Shown here piece by piece: positions 1 to 8,588 of a stretch of 64,000 bases of DNA (the first letter of the stretch is position 1; each line of letters starts with the position of its first letter). Source of the stretch: an uncultured Roseburia sp. (GTDB lineage: Bacteria > Bacillota > Clostridia > Lachnospirales > Lachnospiraceae); the NCBI GenBank assembly GCA_944380515.1, contig CALWHT010000036.1, forward strand, positions 61,846 through 125,845, written 5' to 3'. The position numbers were made by a program, and so were the translations under genes. Under the pieces are notes generated by a model. The model saw nothing but the letters and a program-made list of their open reading frames with translations, was not told where the DNA came from and made no database searches.

Positions 1-2
1 TT

Positions 3-857
3 CTTCCCGACGGCGATTTGGAGCCGGTGAATAACCAGTGGATCGGCGGCATGCGCGGCTGCTATGTGGAGGTGGACGACAAAAACCGCTATCTGTTCGT
101 GGGAGGCCATCATGACGGACGTGTGACGATGATGCATCTTGAGAAGGACGGAAGCATCGGCACCATTGCGGACGGTATTTTTCATAAGGGTATGGGACGC
201 GGAAATGACCGCCGTACCAATACGCCTCATGTGGAATGTGTAAAGCTGACGCCCGACCAGAAGTTTTTGTGCGCCGTGGATAACGGGCTGGATCAGACGA
301 AGATTTACCGGGTGGACTATGAATTCGGCAAGCTGAAGCTTGTGGATATTGTCCGGGGACCGCTGGAGTCCGGACCGCGTATGATACGTTTTTCCAGGGA
401 CGGAAGATTTGCCTACATCCTGTATGAGCTGTCGAATCTGGTTGAGGTGTACCGCTATGAGGTGGTGGACAATCAGCCGCAATTTGAAAAGATTCAGGCG
501 GTTACCACCCGGGGAAAGAAGGACGAGGATATCTGCGCGGCGTCCGGCATGGAGGTTTCCAAAAGCGGAAAGTACCTGTTCTGTTCCAATGCAGGTGTCA
601 ATTCGGTTGTGGTATTTGAGATTGATAAGGAGAGCGGTATGCTGACGGAGGTTTTAAATACCAGAGTCGATAGTGATTATCCGAAGATGCTTGCCATTTA
701 TCCCGACGAGCGGCATTATCTGACCTTAAATAATACGACTAACGATATTGTGACCTACACGATTCATTATGATAAGGGCTATTCGCTGCAAAACGGCGCC
801 CCGGTTAAGGTCGACAAGCCGAACTGTATTTATATATTAAAGCTCGAAGATGCTTAA
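3..857 (+). CDS. Lactonase family protein (6-phosphogluconolactonase-like beta-propeller), 5' truncated
   Basis: The reading frame is open from the first bases of the window, so the true start lies upstream and only the C-terminal part (about 280 residues) is present. Regularly spaced propeller-blade motifs are visible (YLFVGGHHDGRV, FLCAVDNGLDQTKIYRV, RFAYILYELSNLVEVY, YLFCSNAGVNSVVVFEI). These are typical of the seven-bladed lactonase family related to YbhE/Pgl, whose characterised members hydrolyse 6-phosphogluconolactone or cyclic muconolactones in the cytosol. The substrate here is not determined. A hairpin right after the stop suggests the transcript ends here. The family call is secure, the exact enzyme activity is not. 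Confidence 0.8.
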   Translation, partial: LPDGDLEPVNNQWIGGMRGCYVEVDDKNRYLFVGGHHDGRVTMMHLEKDGSIGTIADGIFHKGMGRGNDRRTNTPHVECVKLTPDQKFLCAVDNGLDQTKIYRVDYEFGKLKLVDIVRGPLESGPRMIRFSRDGRFAYILYELSNLVEVYRYEVVDNQPQFEKIQAVTTRGKKDEDICAASGMEVSKSGKYLFCSNAGVNSVVVFEIDKESGMLTEVLNTRVDSDYPKMLAIYPDERHYLTLNNTTNDIVTYTIHYDKGYSLQNGAPVKVDKPNCIYILKLEDA

Positions 858-861
858 GTGG

Positions 862-910
862 CGGCAGGCGCCTTTCCGTGTTTCGGATCAGGTGCCTGCC
901 GTATGCTTTT
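862..910 (+). terminator. Probable intrinsic terminator after the lactonase gene
   Basis: Twelve-base arms CGGCAGGCGCCT (862-873) and AGGTGCCTGCCG (890-901) pair with one G-U. They are followed by a short T run at 907-910. The T tract is weak and five bases from the stem, so termination may be incomplete. Confidence 0.5.
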
Positions 911-984
911 CCCGCATAATTCCATCGAAAACCGGATATAGTATAGGGTAGGCAGAAACAGGCAGGGAGAGTGGGAAACGGCGT

Positions 985-2121
985 ATGGACAGAGAGGAAC
1001 GGCTGAGACGGCAGAGAGAATTTTTGACAGGGTTTGCATTTTGGGCGGTCTGGGCGGCCGCCGCGTGGCTTTTTCTGAAAGCGGCAGGCTCCGTGCTGCT
1101 GCCGTTTGTTCTGGCATTTGCCGCCGCGTGGCTTTTGTCGTTTCCCGTGGATTTTGCGGCGGACAGGCTTCATTTGAAACGGGGGATTGCCGCAGTGGCG
1201 CTTGTGCTGCTGTTTTATATTCTGCTCGCGTGCCTGTTCTATTTTGCGGGAACCCGTTTGATTGCGCTCATCTATGACACCTGCCGCGGGCTGGCCGAAT
1301 ATTTTTCGGAAACGATAGTGCCTGTGCTGCAAAGGTTTTACGTGTGGCTGGAGGAATTTATGAGTGCGTTTTACCCGGCTTCCGCGAATGCTGACGCCGC
1401 AGCGGGCGTTGCCGCGGCAGCAAGTGCCGGTGCTGTATCCGGTACGGCTGTGCAGTCGACGCAGGCGCTGGAAAAGGCAGGGAAGCTGGTGTCCGGTATT
1501 TCCGACGGGTTCATCGACGGTGTGTCGGGAGCGGCTGCGGGAATTCCGGGGATTCTGATGAATATATTGATCGCGGTGATTGCCACCGTCTTTATGGAGC
1601 TGGAATTTCATTCCATCAAGGGTTTTTTGAAGCGGCAGATACCCGAAAAGTATTTAAAGAGCCTTCAGGAAGGGAAAGAATATGTGACCGGTACAATCGG
1701 AAAATGTGTGCTGTCGTATTGCCTGATTTTCGCGATGACATTTCTGGAGCTGCTTTTGGGCCTGTTTGTGCTCGGCATCGACGGGGCAGCCGTCATTGCA
1801 TTTCTGATTGCGGTGCTTGACATTCTTCCGGTGCTCGGCACCGGTACGGTGCTGGTGCCGTGGGGACTGATTGCCCTGGCGGCGGGAAATGTCAAAACCG
1901 GAATCGGAGTATTGGTGCTTTATATTGTAATTACGGTGGTGCGCAACATTGTGGAACCTAAGCTTGTGGGACGGCAGATGGGGCTCTCGCCTGTCCTCAT
2001 GCTGCCCTGCATGCTGTTGGGGTTGAAATTTTTCGGTATTTTGGGATTGTTTGGCGTGCCCTTTGCCGTGGCCTTTATCAAAACCTTAAATGACAGGGGC
2101 ATCGTGAAGCTATATAAGTAA
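985..2121 (+). CDS. ytvI: YtvI-like AI-2E family transporter / sporulation membrane protein
   Basis: A 378-residue polytopic membrane protein with about seven to eight hydrophobic segments. The C-terminal half has the AI-2E/PerM family pattern: a helix pair around FLIAVLDILPVLGTGTVLVPW, then VRNIVEPKLVGRQMGLSPVLML. Length and ending match the YtvI subgroup found in endospore formers; its role in sporulation is known only by phenotype and expression. The extracytoplasmic stretch around residues 130-190 is unusually rich in Ala, Gly and Ser. The start has a weak upstream site (AGGGAGAG). It seems to be a single-gene unit between the lactonase terminator and the BMP promoter. Transported substrate unknown. 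Confidence 0.75.
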   Translation: MDREERLRRQREFLTGFAFWAVWAAAAWLFLKAAGSVLLPFVLAFAAAWLLSFPVDFAADRLHLKRGIAAVALVLLFYILLACLFYFAGTRLIALIYDTCRGLAEYFSETIVPVLQRFYVWLEEFMSAFYPASANADAAAGVAAAASAGAVSGTAVQSTQALEKAGKLVSGISDGFIDGVSGAAAGIPGILMNILIAVIATVFMELEFHSIKGFLKRQIPEKYLKSLQEGKEYVTGTIGKCVLSYCLIFAMTFLELLLGLFVLGIDGAAVIAFLIAVLDILPVLGTGTVLVPWGLIALAAGNVKTGIGVLVLYIVITVVRNIVEPKLVGRQMGLSPVLMLPCMLLGLKFFGILGLFGVPFAVAFIKTLNDRGIVKLYK

Positions 2122-2208
2122 AATTCATAAAAGACATAAGGTAAACTTATGAAAAGAAGATTTTTAGAAAAAAACAGATTTTTTGGCAGAATTCGGTCGG
2201 AAATGCCA

Positions 2209-2237
2209 TTGACGTAAATTTTTGACTATGCTAAATT
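2209..2237 (+). promoter_or_regulatory. SigmaA-type promoter of the BMP/nucleoside transporter operon
   Basis: TTGACG at 2209-2214 and TAAATT at 2232-2237 are separated by 17 bases, with the first gene starting at 2284 behind an AGGAGG-type site. Confidence 0.6.
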
Positions 2238-2283
2238 TACTGTTGTGTTTTGAAGAAGAGAGATTATACAGGAGGAAAAGATT

Positions 2284-3531
2284 ATGAAAAAGGCGGTTAG
2301 CTTCTTATTGATTGCCGGACTTGCGGTTTCCATGCTTGCAGGCTGCGGTTCTGAAAATAACGGTGCGGCAGGAAACGGGGGAACGTCGAATGCGGCAGAC
2401 GGAACCGAAGCCGGAGGTGCGCAGGCGGTTTCCGATGTAAAGGTTGGCGTTATTTATATCGGAGATGAGAATGAGGGCTATTCGGCAGCACATATGACGG
2501 GTATCGACGAGATGATGTCAGAGCTTGGCTTAAGCGATGCCCAGGTGATTGAGAAGACAAACGTGCCGGAGGACGAGTCCTGCTATGACGCGGCGGTTGA
2601 CCTTGCGGAGCAGGGCTGCAATATTATTTTCGGAACCAGCTTCGGTTTCGAGTCTTATCTTTTGCAGGCTGCGGCGGAATACCCGGAGGTTCAGTTCTGC
2701 CATGGAACCGGTTATCAGGCGGCATCCTCAGGGCTTTCCAATATGCATAACTACTTTACGGCGGTTTATGAGTCACGCTACGTGTCCGGCGTGGTTGCGG
2801 GCCTGAAGTTAAATGAAATGATTGCGGACGGTACCATTACGGAGGACGAAGCGAAAATGGGATATGTCGGCGCATATCCGTATGCGGAGGTTATCTCCGG
2901 TTTTACGTCCTTTTATCTGGGCGCAAAGAGCGTATGTCCGTCCGTAACGATGGAGGTACAGTATACAAACAGCTGGGCGGATATGTCCGGCGAGGCAGAG
3001 GTAGCGACGAAGCTGATTGATGACGGCTGTGTTCTGATCAGCCAGCATGCGGACACCACCGGCGCGCCGAGCGCATGCCAGGAAAAGGGTGTTCCCTGTG
3101 TCGGCTATAACATTGATATGACCTCCGTTGCTCCGGACAGCGCGCTTACCTCCGCATCCATTAACTGGGGACCGTATTATACCTATGCGGTTCAGTGCGT
3201 GATGAACGGCGAGGAAATCGTAACCGACTGGTGCCAAGGCTATGCAGAGGGTGCTGACCGCATTACCGCATTGAATGAGAATGTGATTGCCGAGGGAACC
3301 CAGGAGAAGGTTACCGAGGTGGAGACGTCGTTAAAAGAAGGTACCCTGCATGTTTTTGATACCGCTACCTTTACGGTAAACGGTTCCTCTCTGGAGGATT
3401 TGATCGCAGGCGGCGGTGATTATGAGAAATATGCGGCGTACGTATCGGACGGGTATTTCCATGAATCGGAGCTTGCGAGCGCACCGGCATTTGACCTTAT
3501 CATTGACGGCATTACCTCCGTTACAGAGTAA
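2284..3531 (+). CDS. BMP family ABC transporter substrate-binding lipoprotein
   Basis: A 415-residue secreted lipoprotein: Lys-containing N-terminus, hydrophobic core and lipobox LAGC with Cys21 as the lipidated residue, then a Gly/Asn/Ala-rich linker. The mature domain from about residue 55 is of the Bmp/PnrA (Med) type, seen in KVGVIYIGDENEGYSAAHMTGIDEM, CNIIFGTSFGFESYLLQAA, KMGYVGAYPYAEVISGFTSFYLGAK and the late GVPCVGYNIDM region. Characterised members bind purine nucleosides, so nucleoside uptake is the likely role, inferred from family. It heads an operon with a double ATPase and two permeases, separated from them by a strong stem-loop. Confidence 0.9.
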   Translation: MKKAVSFLLIAGLAVSMLAGCGSENNGAAGNGGTSNAADGTEAGGAQAVSDVKVGVIYIGDENEGYSAAHMTGIDEMMSELGLSDAQVIEKTNVPEDESCYDAAVDLAEQGCNIIFGTSFGFESYLLQAAAEYPEVQFCHGTGYQAASSGLSNMHNYFTAVYESRYVSGVVAGLKLNEMIADGTITEDEAKMGYVGAYPYAEVISGFTSFYLGAKSVCPSVTMEVQYTNSWADMSGEAEVATKLIDDGCVLISQHADTTGAPSACQEKGVPCVGYNIDMTSVAPDSALTSASINWGPYYTYAVQCVMNGEEIVTDWCQGYAEGADRITALNENVIAEGTQEKVTEVETSLKEGTLHVFDTATFTVNGSSLEDLIAGGGDYEKYAAYVSDGYFHESELASAPAFDLIIDGITSVTE

Positions 3532-3570
3532 TGCGGATATATTTGTGCGTGCATGAAACAGATAAGATTG

Positions 3571-3600
3571 GCGGAACTGTGGCTGTTGTCACAGTTCCGC
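3571..3600 (+). promoter_or_regulatory. Intercistronic stem-loop after the binding-protein gene
   Basis: Perfect 11-bp arms GCGGAACTGTG and CACAGTTCCGC with an 8-base loop and no T tract. Such hairpins after a binding-protein gene usually protect its mRNA from 3' decay, or partly terminate, so that the binding protein is made in excess over the membrane parts. That role is inferred. Confidence 0.6.
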
Positions 3601-3625
3601 AGTTTACGTTAAAGGAGGATTGCTT

Positions 3626-5164
3626 GTGGAACCGGTAAATGCGATTGAGCTTAGGGGCGTGACAAAGCGCTTTGGGGAGGTTGTCGCCAACGACAACGTG
3701 AGCCTGGCGGTGAGAAAAGGGGAAATCCTTTCCATTCTGGGGGAGAACGGCAGCGGAAAGACGACACTGATGAATATGCTTTCCGGCATTTATTTTCCGG
3801 ACGAGGGAGAGATTGTGGTGAATGGGAAAACGGTTACGATTCGTTCCCCAAAGGATTCTTTCGCGCTCGGAATCGGAATGATCCATCAGCATTTCAAGCT
3901 GATTCCGATTTTGACGGCGGCAGAGAATATTATTTTGGGGCTGCCGGGCAAGGGAAGGCTGAATTTAAAGCAGATTGAAAATGAGATCCGTTCCCTGACG
4001 GAGCAGTATGGTTTTGAGCTGGATCCCACACAAAAAATTTATGATATGTCCGTCTCGCAAAAACAGACGGTGGAGATTGTTAAGGTGCTTTACCGCGGCG
4101 CGGATATTTTAATTCTGGACGAGCCTACCGCCGTGCTGACGCCCCAGGAGACGGAAAAGCTGTTTGCGGTTCTTCGGAATATGCGCAGGGCAGGAAAATC
4201 CATTATCATCATCACACACAAATTAAACGAGGTTCTGGAGCTTTCCGACCGTGTTGCAGTGCTCCGCAAGGGAAAATACATAGCGACTGTGGAGACTGCG
4301 GGGGCTACCGTGGAATCGCTGACCGAAATGATGGTCGGAGAAAAGGTGAAGCTGGATATTAACCGAACCGAGCCTGCGGGAGTGGAAAAGAGAATCGAGA
4401 TGCGCGGCGTTACCTGCCGCAACAAGGAGGGCCTAAAAGTGCTCAAGGAGGCCTCCTTTACGGCGTACAGCGGAGAAATCCTGGGCGTCGCGGGCATTTC
4501 CGGAAGCGGGCAGAAGGAGCTTTTGGAGTCGATTGCGGGATTGCAGCCTATTGAGAGCGGGGAAATCCTGTACGATTCACCGGAGGGAAAGACGGAAAAA
4601 ATATCCAGCATGAAAGCGGAGGAAATCAAAGAGCTCGGCATCGCGCTTTCGTTTGTACCGGAGGACCGTCTCGGCATGGGGCTTGTCGCGTCGATGGATT
4701 TGACCGATAACATGATGATTCGCAGCTACAAAGAGGGCGGGCACTTTTTTGCCGACCGCAAGGCGCCCAAAAAGCTGGCGGAGGAAATCGTAGACAAGCT
4801 TGAGGTTGTGACGCCGGGCGTTGAGACTCCGGTCAGCAGGCTTTCCGGCGGAAATGTGCAGAAAATTCTTGTGGGGCGCGAGATTGCGGGGAACCCGACG
4901 GTACTGATGGTGGCTTATCCGGTCCGGGGACTTGACATTAATTCCTCCTACACCATTTATAATCTTTTAAATGAACAGAAGCAGAAGGGCGTGGCGGTGA
5001 TCTGCGTCGGTGAGGATTTGGACGTGCTGTTGGAGCTCTGCGATAAAATCCTGGTGCTGAACAGCGGAAGGATTGCCGGTGTTGTGGACGCGAGGGAAAC
5101 CACGAAAGAAAAACTGGGACTGATGATGACAGGCTCTGGAGAGGAGAAACAGGCAAATGAGTAA
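3626..5164 (+). CDS. Nucleoside-type ABC transporter ATP-binding protein, two ATPase domains
   Basis: About 512 residues with two fused ABC ATPase domains, as in YufO/NupA/BmpA-type and ribose importers. Domain 1 has Walker A GENGSGKTT and Walker B LILDEP, with a poor signature (SVSQKQ). Domain 2 has a degenerate Walker A (GISGSGQKE), an intact signature LSGGN, and a degenerate Walker B (LMVAYP). One ATP site is therefore probably catalytic, which is usual for this family. The GTG at 3626 is chosen because AAAGGAGG (3611-3618) sits 7 bases before it; an upstream TTG at 3620 is too close. Overlaps the next gene by 8 bases. Confidence 0.9.
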   Translation: MEPVNAIELRGVTKRFGEVVANDNVSLAVRKGEILSILGENGSGKTTLMNMLSGIYFPDEGEIVVNGKTVTIRSPKDSFALGIGMIHQHFKLIPILTAAENIILGLPGKGRLNLKQIENEIRSLTEQYGFELDPTQKIYDMSVSQKQTVEIVKVLYRGADILILDEPTAVLTPQETEKLFAVLRNMRRAGKSIIIITHKLNEVLELSDRVAVLRKGKYIATVETAGATVESLTEMMVGEKVKLDINRTEPAGVEKRIEMRGVTCRNKEGLKVLKEASFTAYSGEILGVAGISGSGQKELLESIAGLQPIESGEILYDSPEGKTEKISSMKAEEIKELGIALSFVPEDRLGMGLVASMDLTDNMMIRSYKEGGHFFADRKAPKKLAEEIVDKLEVVTPGVETPVSRLSGGNVQKILVGREIAGNPTVLMVAYPVRGLDINSSYTIYNLLNEQKQKGVAVICVGEDLDVLLELCDKILVLNSGRIAGVVDARETTKEKLGLMMTGSGEEKQANE

Positions 5165-6257
5165 GGAAGTAAAAGAACCCCTGGTGCGTATGACAAAGCG
5201 GGATACAATCGGAACGGCGAAGGCATGGGGCATCCGTCTGGCCGCGGTGCTGTTGTCCCTGGTGGTGGCAGGGCTTGTCATTGTGGCGATCACAAAGCAG
5301 AATCCGATTCAGGTTTATCTGGGAATTGTGGACGGAGCGGTGGGAACCAACCGGCGCGCGTGGGTAACGGTGCGCGAGACGCTGGCGCTTTTGTGCATTG
5401 CGATCGGACTGACTCCGGCGTTTAAGATGAAGTTCTGGAATATCGGCGCGGAGGGGCAGATTTTAATGGGAGGCACGGCGACGGCGGCGCTGATGATTTA
5501 TGCGGGAGATGCGCTTCCGAACTGGCTGCTGCTGGTTCTCATTTTTATTGCAAGCGCCGCGGCAGGGCTGATCTGGGGTCTGATTCCGGCTGTATTTAAG
5601 GCATATTTTAATACCAACGAGACGCTGTTTACGCTGATGCTCAACTATGTGGCAATGCAGATCGTAACCTTCTGCATCGTATTCTGGGAAAACCCGGCAG
5701 GGTCCAATACCGTGGGCATTATCGGGGCTGCGGGGCAGAAGGGCTGGTTCCCTTCCCTGTTCGGAAATATTTACGGGCTGAATGTGGTAATTGTCCTGAT
5801 ATTGACATTGGGCATGTATATTTACATGAAATACAGTAAGCAGGGCTATGAGATTGCGGTAGTCGGAGAGAGTCAGAACACGGCGCGGTATGCGGGAATT
5901 AACGTAAAGCGCGTGATTATCCGCACCATGATGATTTCAGGCGGTATCTGCGGCCTTGCGGGAAGCCTGATTGTCAGCGGCGCGAGCCATACGATTTCGA
6001 CCAGCACGGCCGGGGGCCGCGGCTTTACGGCAATCATCGTGGCGTGGATGTCGAAATTCAATCCGTTTGCGATGATTCTCGTTTCCGCATTTCTCGTATT
6101 TATGCAGCAGGGGGCGATACAGGTGGCGTCTCAGTTTGGCTTAAATGAGAACGCGTCGGATATTATCACGGGAATTTTGCTGTTCTTCTTAATCGGCTGT
6201 GAATTTTTCATCAATTATAAATTGGAGCTTAGGAAGAACCGGAAGGAGGGAAAATAA
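5157..6257 (+). CDS. Nucleoside-type ABC transporter permease 1
   Basis: A 366-residue inner-membrane protein of the BPD_transp_2 family (YufP/BmpC-like). It has an N-terminal hydrophobic helix (about residues 22-45), the conserved segment FKMKFWNIGAEGQILMGG, and the cytoplasmic coupling region VVGESQNTARYAGINVKRVI. It starts inside the end of the ATPase gene and is followed directly by the second permease, so translation is probably coupled. Forms the import channel with the next protein. Confidence 0.9.
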   Translation: MSKEVKEPLVRMTKRDTIGTAKAWGIRLAAVLLSLVVAGLVIVAITKQNPIQVYLGIVDGAVGTNRRAWVTVRETLALLCIAIGLTPAFKMKFWNIGAEGQILMGGTATAALMIYAGDALPNWLLLVLIFIASAAAGLIWGLIPAVFKAYFNTNETLFTLMLNYVAMQIVTFCIVFWENPAGSNTVGIIGAAGQKGWFPSLFGNIYGLNVVIVLILTLGMYIYMKYSKQGYEIAVVGESQNTARYAGINVKRVIIRTMMISGGICGLAGSLIVSGASHTISTSTAGGRGFTAIIVAWMSKFNPFAMILVSAFLVFMQQGAIQVASQFGLNENASDIITGILLFFLIGCEFFINYKLELRKNRKEGK

Positions 6258-7238
6258 ATGAATCTGCTTATGACGTTTATCCAGAAGGCAATCGGGCAGG
6301 GTGTTGCGATTTTATTCGGGGCGACCGGGGAAATCGTGACCGAGAAGTCCGGAAACCTGAATCTTGGAATTCCCGGAATTATGTATATGGGCGGCATCGC
6401 CGGATTGATGGGCGCGTTTTTCTATGAGAACGGAAAGGAAAATCCAAACGGCTTTGTGGGCTTTCTGATTGCAATTTTATGTACGCTTGCGGCTTCCGCG
6501 TTCGGCGGCCTGATTTACAGCTTTCTTACGATTACGCTGCGGGCAAACCAGAATGTGGTGGGTCTTTCTCTGACGACGTTTGGCGTCGGCTTCGGAAATT
6601 TTTTCGGCGGATCGATTTCCAAGCTGGCAGGCGGTGTCGGACAGATTTCCGTGCAGACGACAGCCGCGGCGTTCCGGGCAAAAATCCCGGTGCTTTCCGA
6701 GATTCCGGTGCTGGGAGACCTTTTGTTTTCCTACGGATTTTTAACCTATCTGTCGGTCGTTGCGGCAATCTGCATGACCTGGTTTTTAAAGAGGACCAGA
6801 AGCGGCTTAAATCTGCGTGCGGTCGGTGAGAGCCCGGCAACCGCTGACGCGGCCGGAATCAACGTCTCCAGGTACAAATATATCGCGACCGTGACGGGAG
6901 CGGCGATTGCGGGGCTCGGCGGTCTTTACTTTGTCATGGAATATCTGGGCGGAACCTGGTCAAACAACGGTTTCGGAGACAGAGGATGGCTTGCCATTGC
7001 CCTTGTGATTTTAGCGCTCTGGAATCCAGCGCGCGCGATTTGGGGCTCGTTTCTGTTTGGCGGGTTATATATTCTCTACATTTACCTGCCGGGACTGTCC
7101 CGCGCGACGCAGGAGCTGTGCAAAATGCTGCCCTATGTGGTGACGATTATTGTCCTCATTATCACAAGCAAGCGAAACAAACAGGAAAACCAGCCGCCGG
7201 CGAGCCTTGGAAACGCTTATTTCCGCGAGGAAAGGTAA
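6258..7238 (+). CDS. Nucleoside-type ABC transporter permease 2
   Basis: A 326-residue polytopic protein of the same family (YufQ/BmpD-like). The diagnostic segment EIVTEKSGNLNLGIPGIMYMGG lies near residues 20-45 and the coupling loop AVGESPATADAAGINVSRYK near 190. The ATG follows the previous stop codon with no gap and has an AAGGAGG site. It completes the importer: lipoprotein, double ATPase, two permeases. No nucleoside catabolic gene lies next to it, so the exact ligand is open. Confidence 0.9.
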   Translation: MNLLMTFIQKAIGQGVAILFGATGEIVTEKSGNLNLGIPGIMYMGGIAGLMGAFFYENGKENPNGFVGFLIAILCTLAASAFGGLIYSFLTITLRANQNVVGLSLTTFGVGFGNFFGGSISKLAGGVGQISVQTTAAAFRAKIPVLSEIPVLGDLLFSYGFLTYLSVVAAICMTWFLKRTRSGLNLRAVGESPATADAAGINVSRYKYIATVTGAAIAGLGGLYFVMEYLGGTWSNNGFGDRGWLAIALVILALWNPARAIWGSFLFGGLYILYIYLPGLSRATQELCKMLPYVVTIIVLIITSKRNKQENQPPASLGNAYFREER

Positions 7239-7310
7239 AAAACCATCGTCGGAATGCCGATAACTATAGCAGATAAAAGGATTTAAAATTTTTTCAGGGA
7301 GGAAAATGCT

Positions 7311-8081
7311 ATGAGTGAATTAAGCGGCAATATTGCGGGTGCTTACGGGTCAGGCTATAGCCGGCAGACAGAACAGGTGAAGGAGCAGGAGACACAGAAG
7401 ACACAGAAAAAGACGAATGTGGGCGGAAGGACGATCGGGAATCCCGTCCTCAGCGAGAAGGCGCAGAAATATTATGAGCAGCTAAAGGCAAAGTTTTCCA
7501 ACATGGAATTTATTCTGGTTTCCCCCGACAAAAAGGAGGAAGCGGAGCGCAATAAGGGCATGTATCAAAGCTCCAAGGAGCTTTTGGTACTCATTGATTC
7601 TGACAAAATCGAAAAGATGGCGGAGGATGAGTCTTACCGTTTAAAATACGAAGGGATTCTAAGCATGGCGACGGCGCAGATGCAGCAGATGAAGACCAGT
7701 CTCGGGGCCAACGCGGAACGTGTCAGCTCGTTTGGCATGACCTTTGACGATTACGGAAACGCGTCGTTTTTCGCCGTTGTAGATAAATCTTTAGAAGCGC
7801 AGAAGGAGCGGATTGAGGAAAAGCGCGAGCAGAACCGCAAGGAGCGCAAGGAGGCCGCGAAGGAAGAAGCCGAAAAGCGTCTGGAGGAGCGACGGGAGAA
7901 TGGGCCCGGGAAAACGGATAAGCATGACGGCGTGTCCGCGGGAAACCGTGTGACGGTCACGGCGTCCTCGTGGGAGGAGCTTTTAAAAAAGATTGAAGAA
8001 ATTGCCTTTGCCGACCGGGCGGATTCGGTAATGACGGAGGCGGAGAAGTCGCTGGGACAGAATCTTGACTATTCCGTATAA
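7311..8081 (+). CDS. DUF6033-like protein of unknown function
   Basis: A 256-residue soluble protein with no signal peptide or membrane segment. The N-terminal 45 residues are Gln/Lys/Thr-rich and likely disordered. A central part contains NPVLSEKAQKYYEQLKAKF and MEFILVSPDKKEEAERN. A long, strongly charged Lys/Glu/Arg coiled-coil stretch (about 160-200) comes before a short C-terminal segment. The first 150 residues resemble proteins I recall as DUF6033, common in Lachnospiraceae and uncharacterised. AGGGAGG at 7298-7304 fixes the start. It precedes a stand-alone receiver protein by 30 bases, so they may be co-transcribed. Confidence 0.6.
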   Translation: MSELSGNIAGAYGSGYSRQTEQVKEQETQKTQKKTNVGGRTIGNPVLSEKAQKYYEQLKAKFSNMEFILVSPDKKEEAERNKGMYQSSKELLVLIDSDKIEKMAEDESYRLKYEGILSMATAQMQQMKTSLGANAERVSSFGMTFDDYGNASFFAVVDKSLEAQKERIEEKREQNRKERKEAAKEEAEKRLEERRENGPGKTDKHDGVSAGNRVTVTASSWEELLKKIEEIAFADRADSVMTEAEKSLGQNLDYSV

Positions 8082-8111
8082 AAGCAGGTGGGACGAAGGG
8101 AGAACAGACAG

Positions 8112-8501
8112 GTGGCAAAGCTTCAGACAATGCTGGTTGTAGATGATTCCAGGCTTCAGCGCGTGATTTTGAACGGAATTTTTAAGGATTCCTTTCGGGT
8201 TGTGGAGGCATCCTCCGGGGAGGAGTGTATTGAAATACTGGCGCGTGAAGGTGAAAAAATAGACATTATCCTTCTGGATCTCGTGATGCCAGGAATGGAC
8301 GGTTTCGAAGTTCTTACGAAAAAACGAAAGTCGCCGGTTTTTGGGAAAATTCCAGTGATCGTGCTTACTATGAGCGAGGAGGAAAATGACAGGGCCAGGG
8401 CATTTTCCCTCGGGGCGGCCGAATTTCTGTCAAAGCCGGTGAATCCGGAGGCGGCGCGTCTGTGCGTCTTACGGGTAATGCAGGCGGCAGCAGGCGTTTA
8501 A
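8112..8501 (+). CDS. Stand-alone response regulator receiver protein (CheY-like)
   Basis: About 129 residues, a single receiver domain with nothing after it. Acidic pair in MLVVDDSRLQR, phosphoacceptor Asp in IDIILLDLVMPGMDG, conserved Thr in VIVLTMSEE, and Lys in FLSKPVNPE. With no DNA-binding domain it probably works by protein contact or phosphorelay. No kinase is nearby. The GTG at 8112 is preferred because AAGGGAG at 8096-8102 lies 9 bases upstream; an in-frame GTG at 8088 lacks such a site. The partner is unknown; the DUF6033-like neighbour is a possible one by position only. Confidence 0.85.
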   Translation: MAKLQTMLVVDDSRLQRVILNGIFKDSFRVVEASSGEECIEILAREGEKIDIILLDLVMPGMDGFEVLTKKRKSPVFGKIPVIVLTMSEEENDRARAFSLGAAEFLSKPVNPEAARLCVLRVMQAAAGV

Positions 8502-8527
8502 GTCTTCCGTGGGAGTGAAAATAAGAA

Positions 8528-8556
8528 TTGAAGCGTCTGTGGAAAACGTGTATAAT
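8528..8556 (+). promoter_or_regulatory. SigmaA promoter of trpS
   Basis: TTGAAG (8528-8533), 17-base spacer, consensus TATAAT (8551-8556). The leader before the start at 8589 is only about 25 bases, so there is no room for a T-box. Confidence 0.75.
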
Positions 8557-8588
8557 AGACAGAAGAAAATCATTGACAGGGGAAGATT

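Noticed and set aside
805-1611. 268-residue open frame on the minus strand across ytvI
   Set aside because: It is antisense to a clear membrane-protein gene, low in hydrophobic order, Arg/His/Gln-rich, and has no ribosome site.
4090-4713. 207-residue minus-strand frame inside the nucleoside ATPase
   Set aside because: Ser/Arg-rich shadow of a real ABC ATPase gene.
8557-8588. T-box leader before trpS
   Set aside because: Only about 25 transcribed bases precede the gene.
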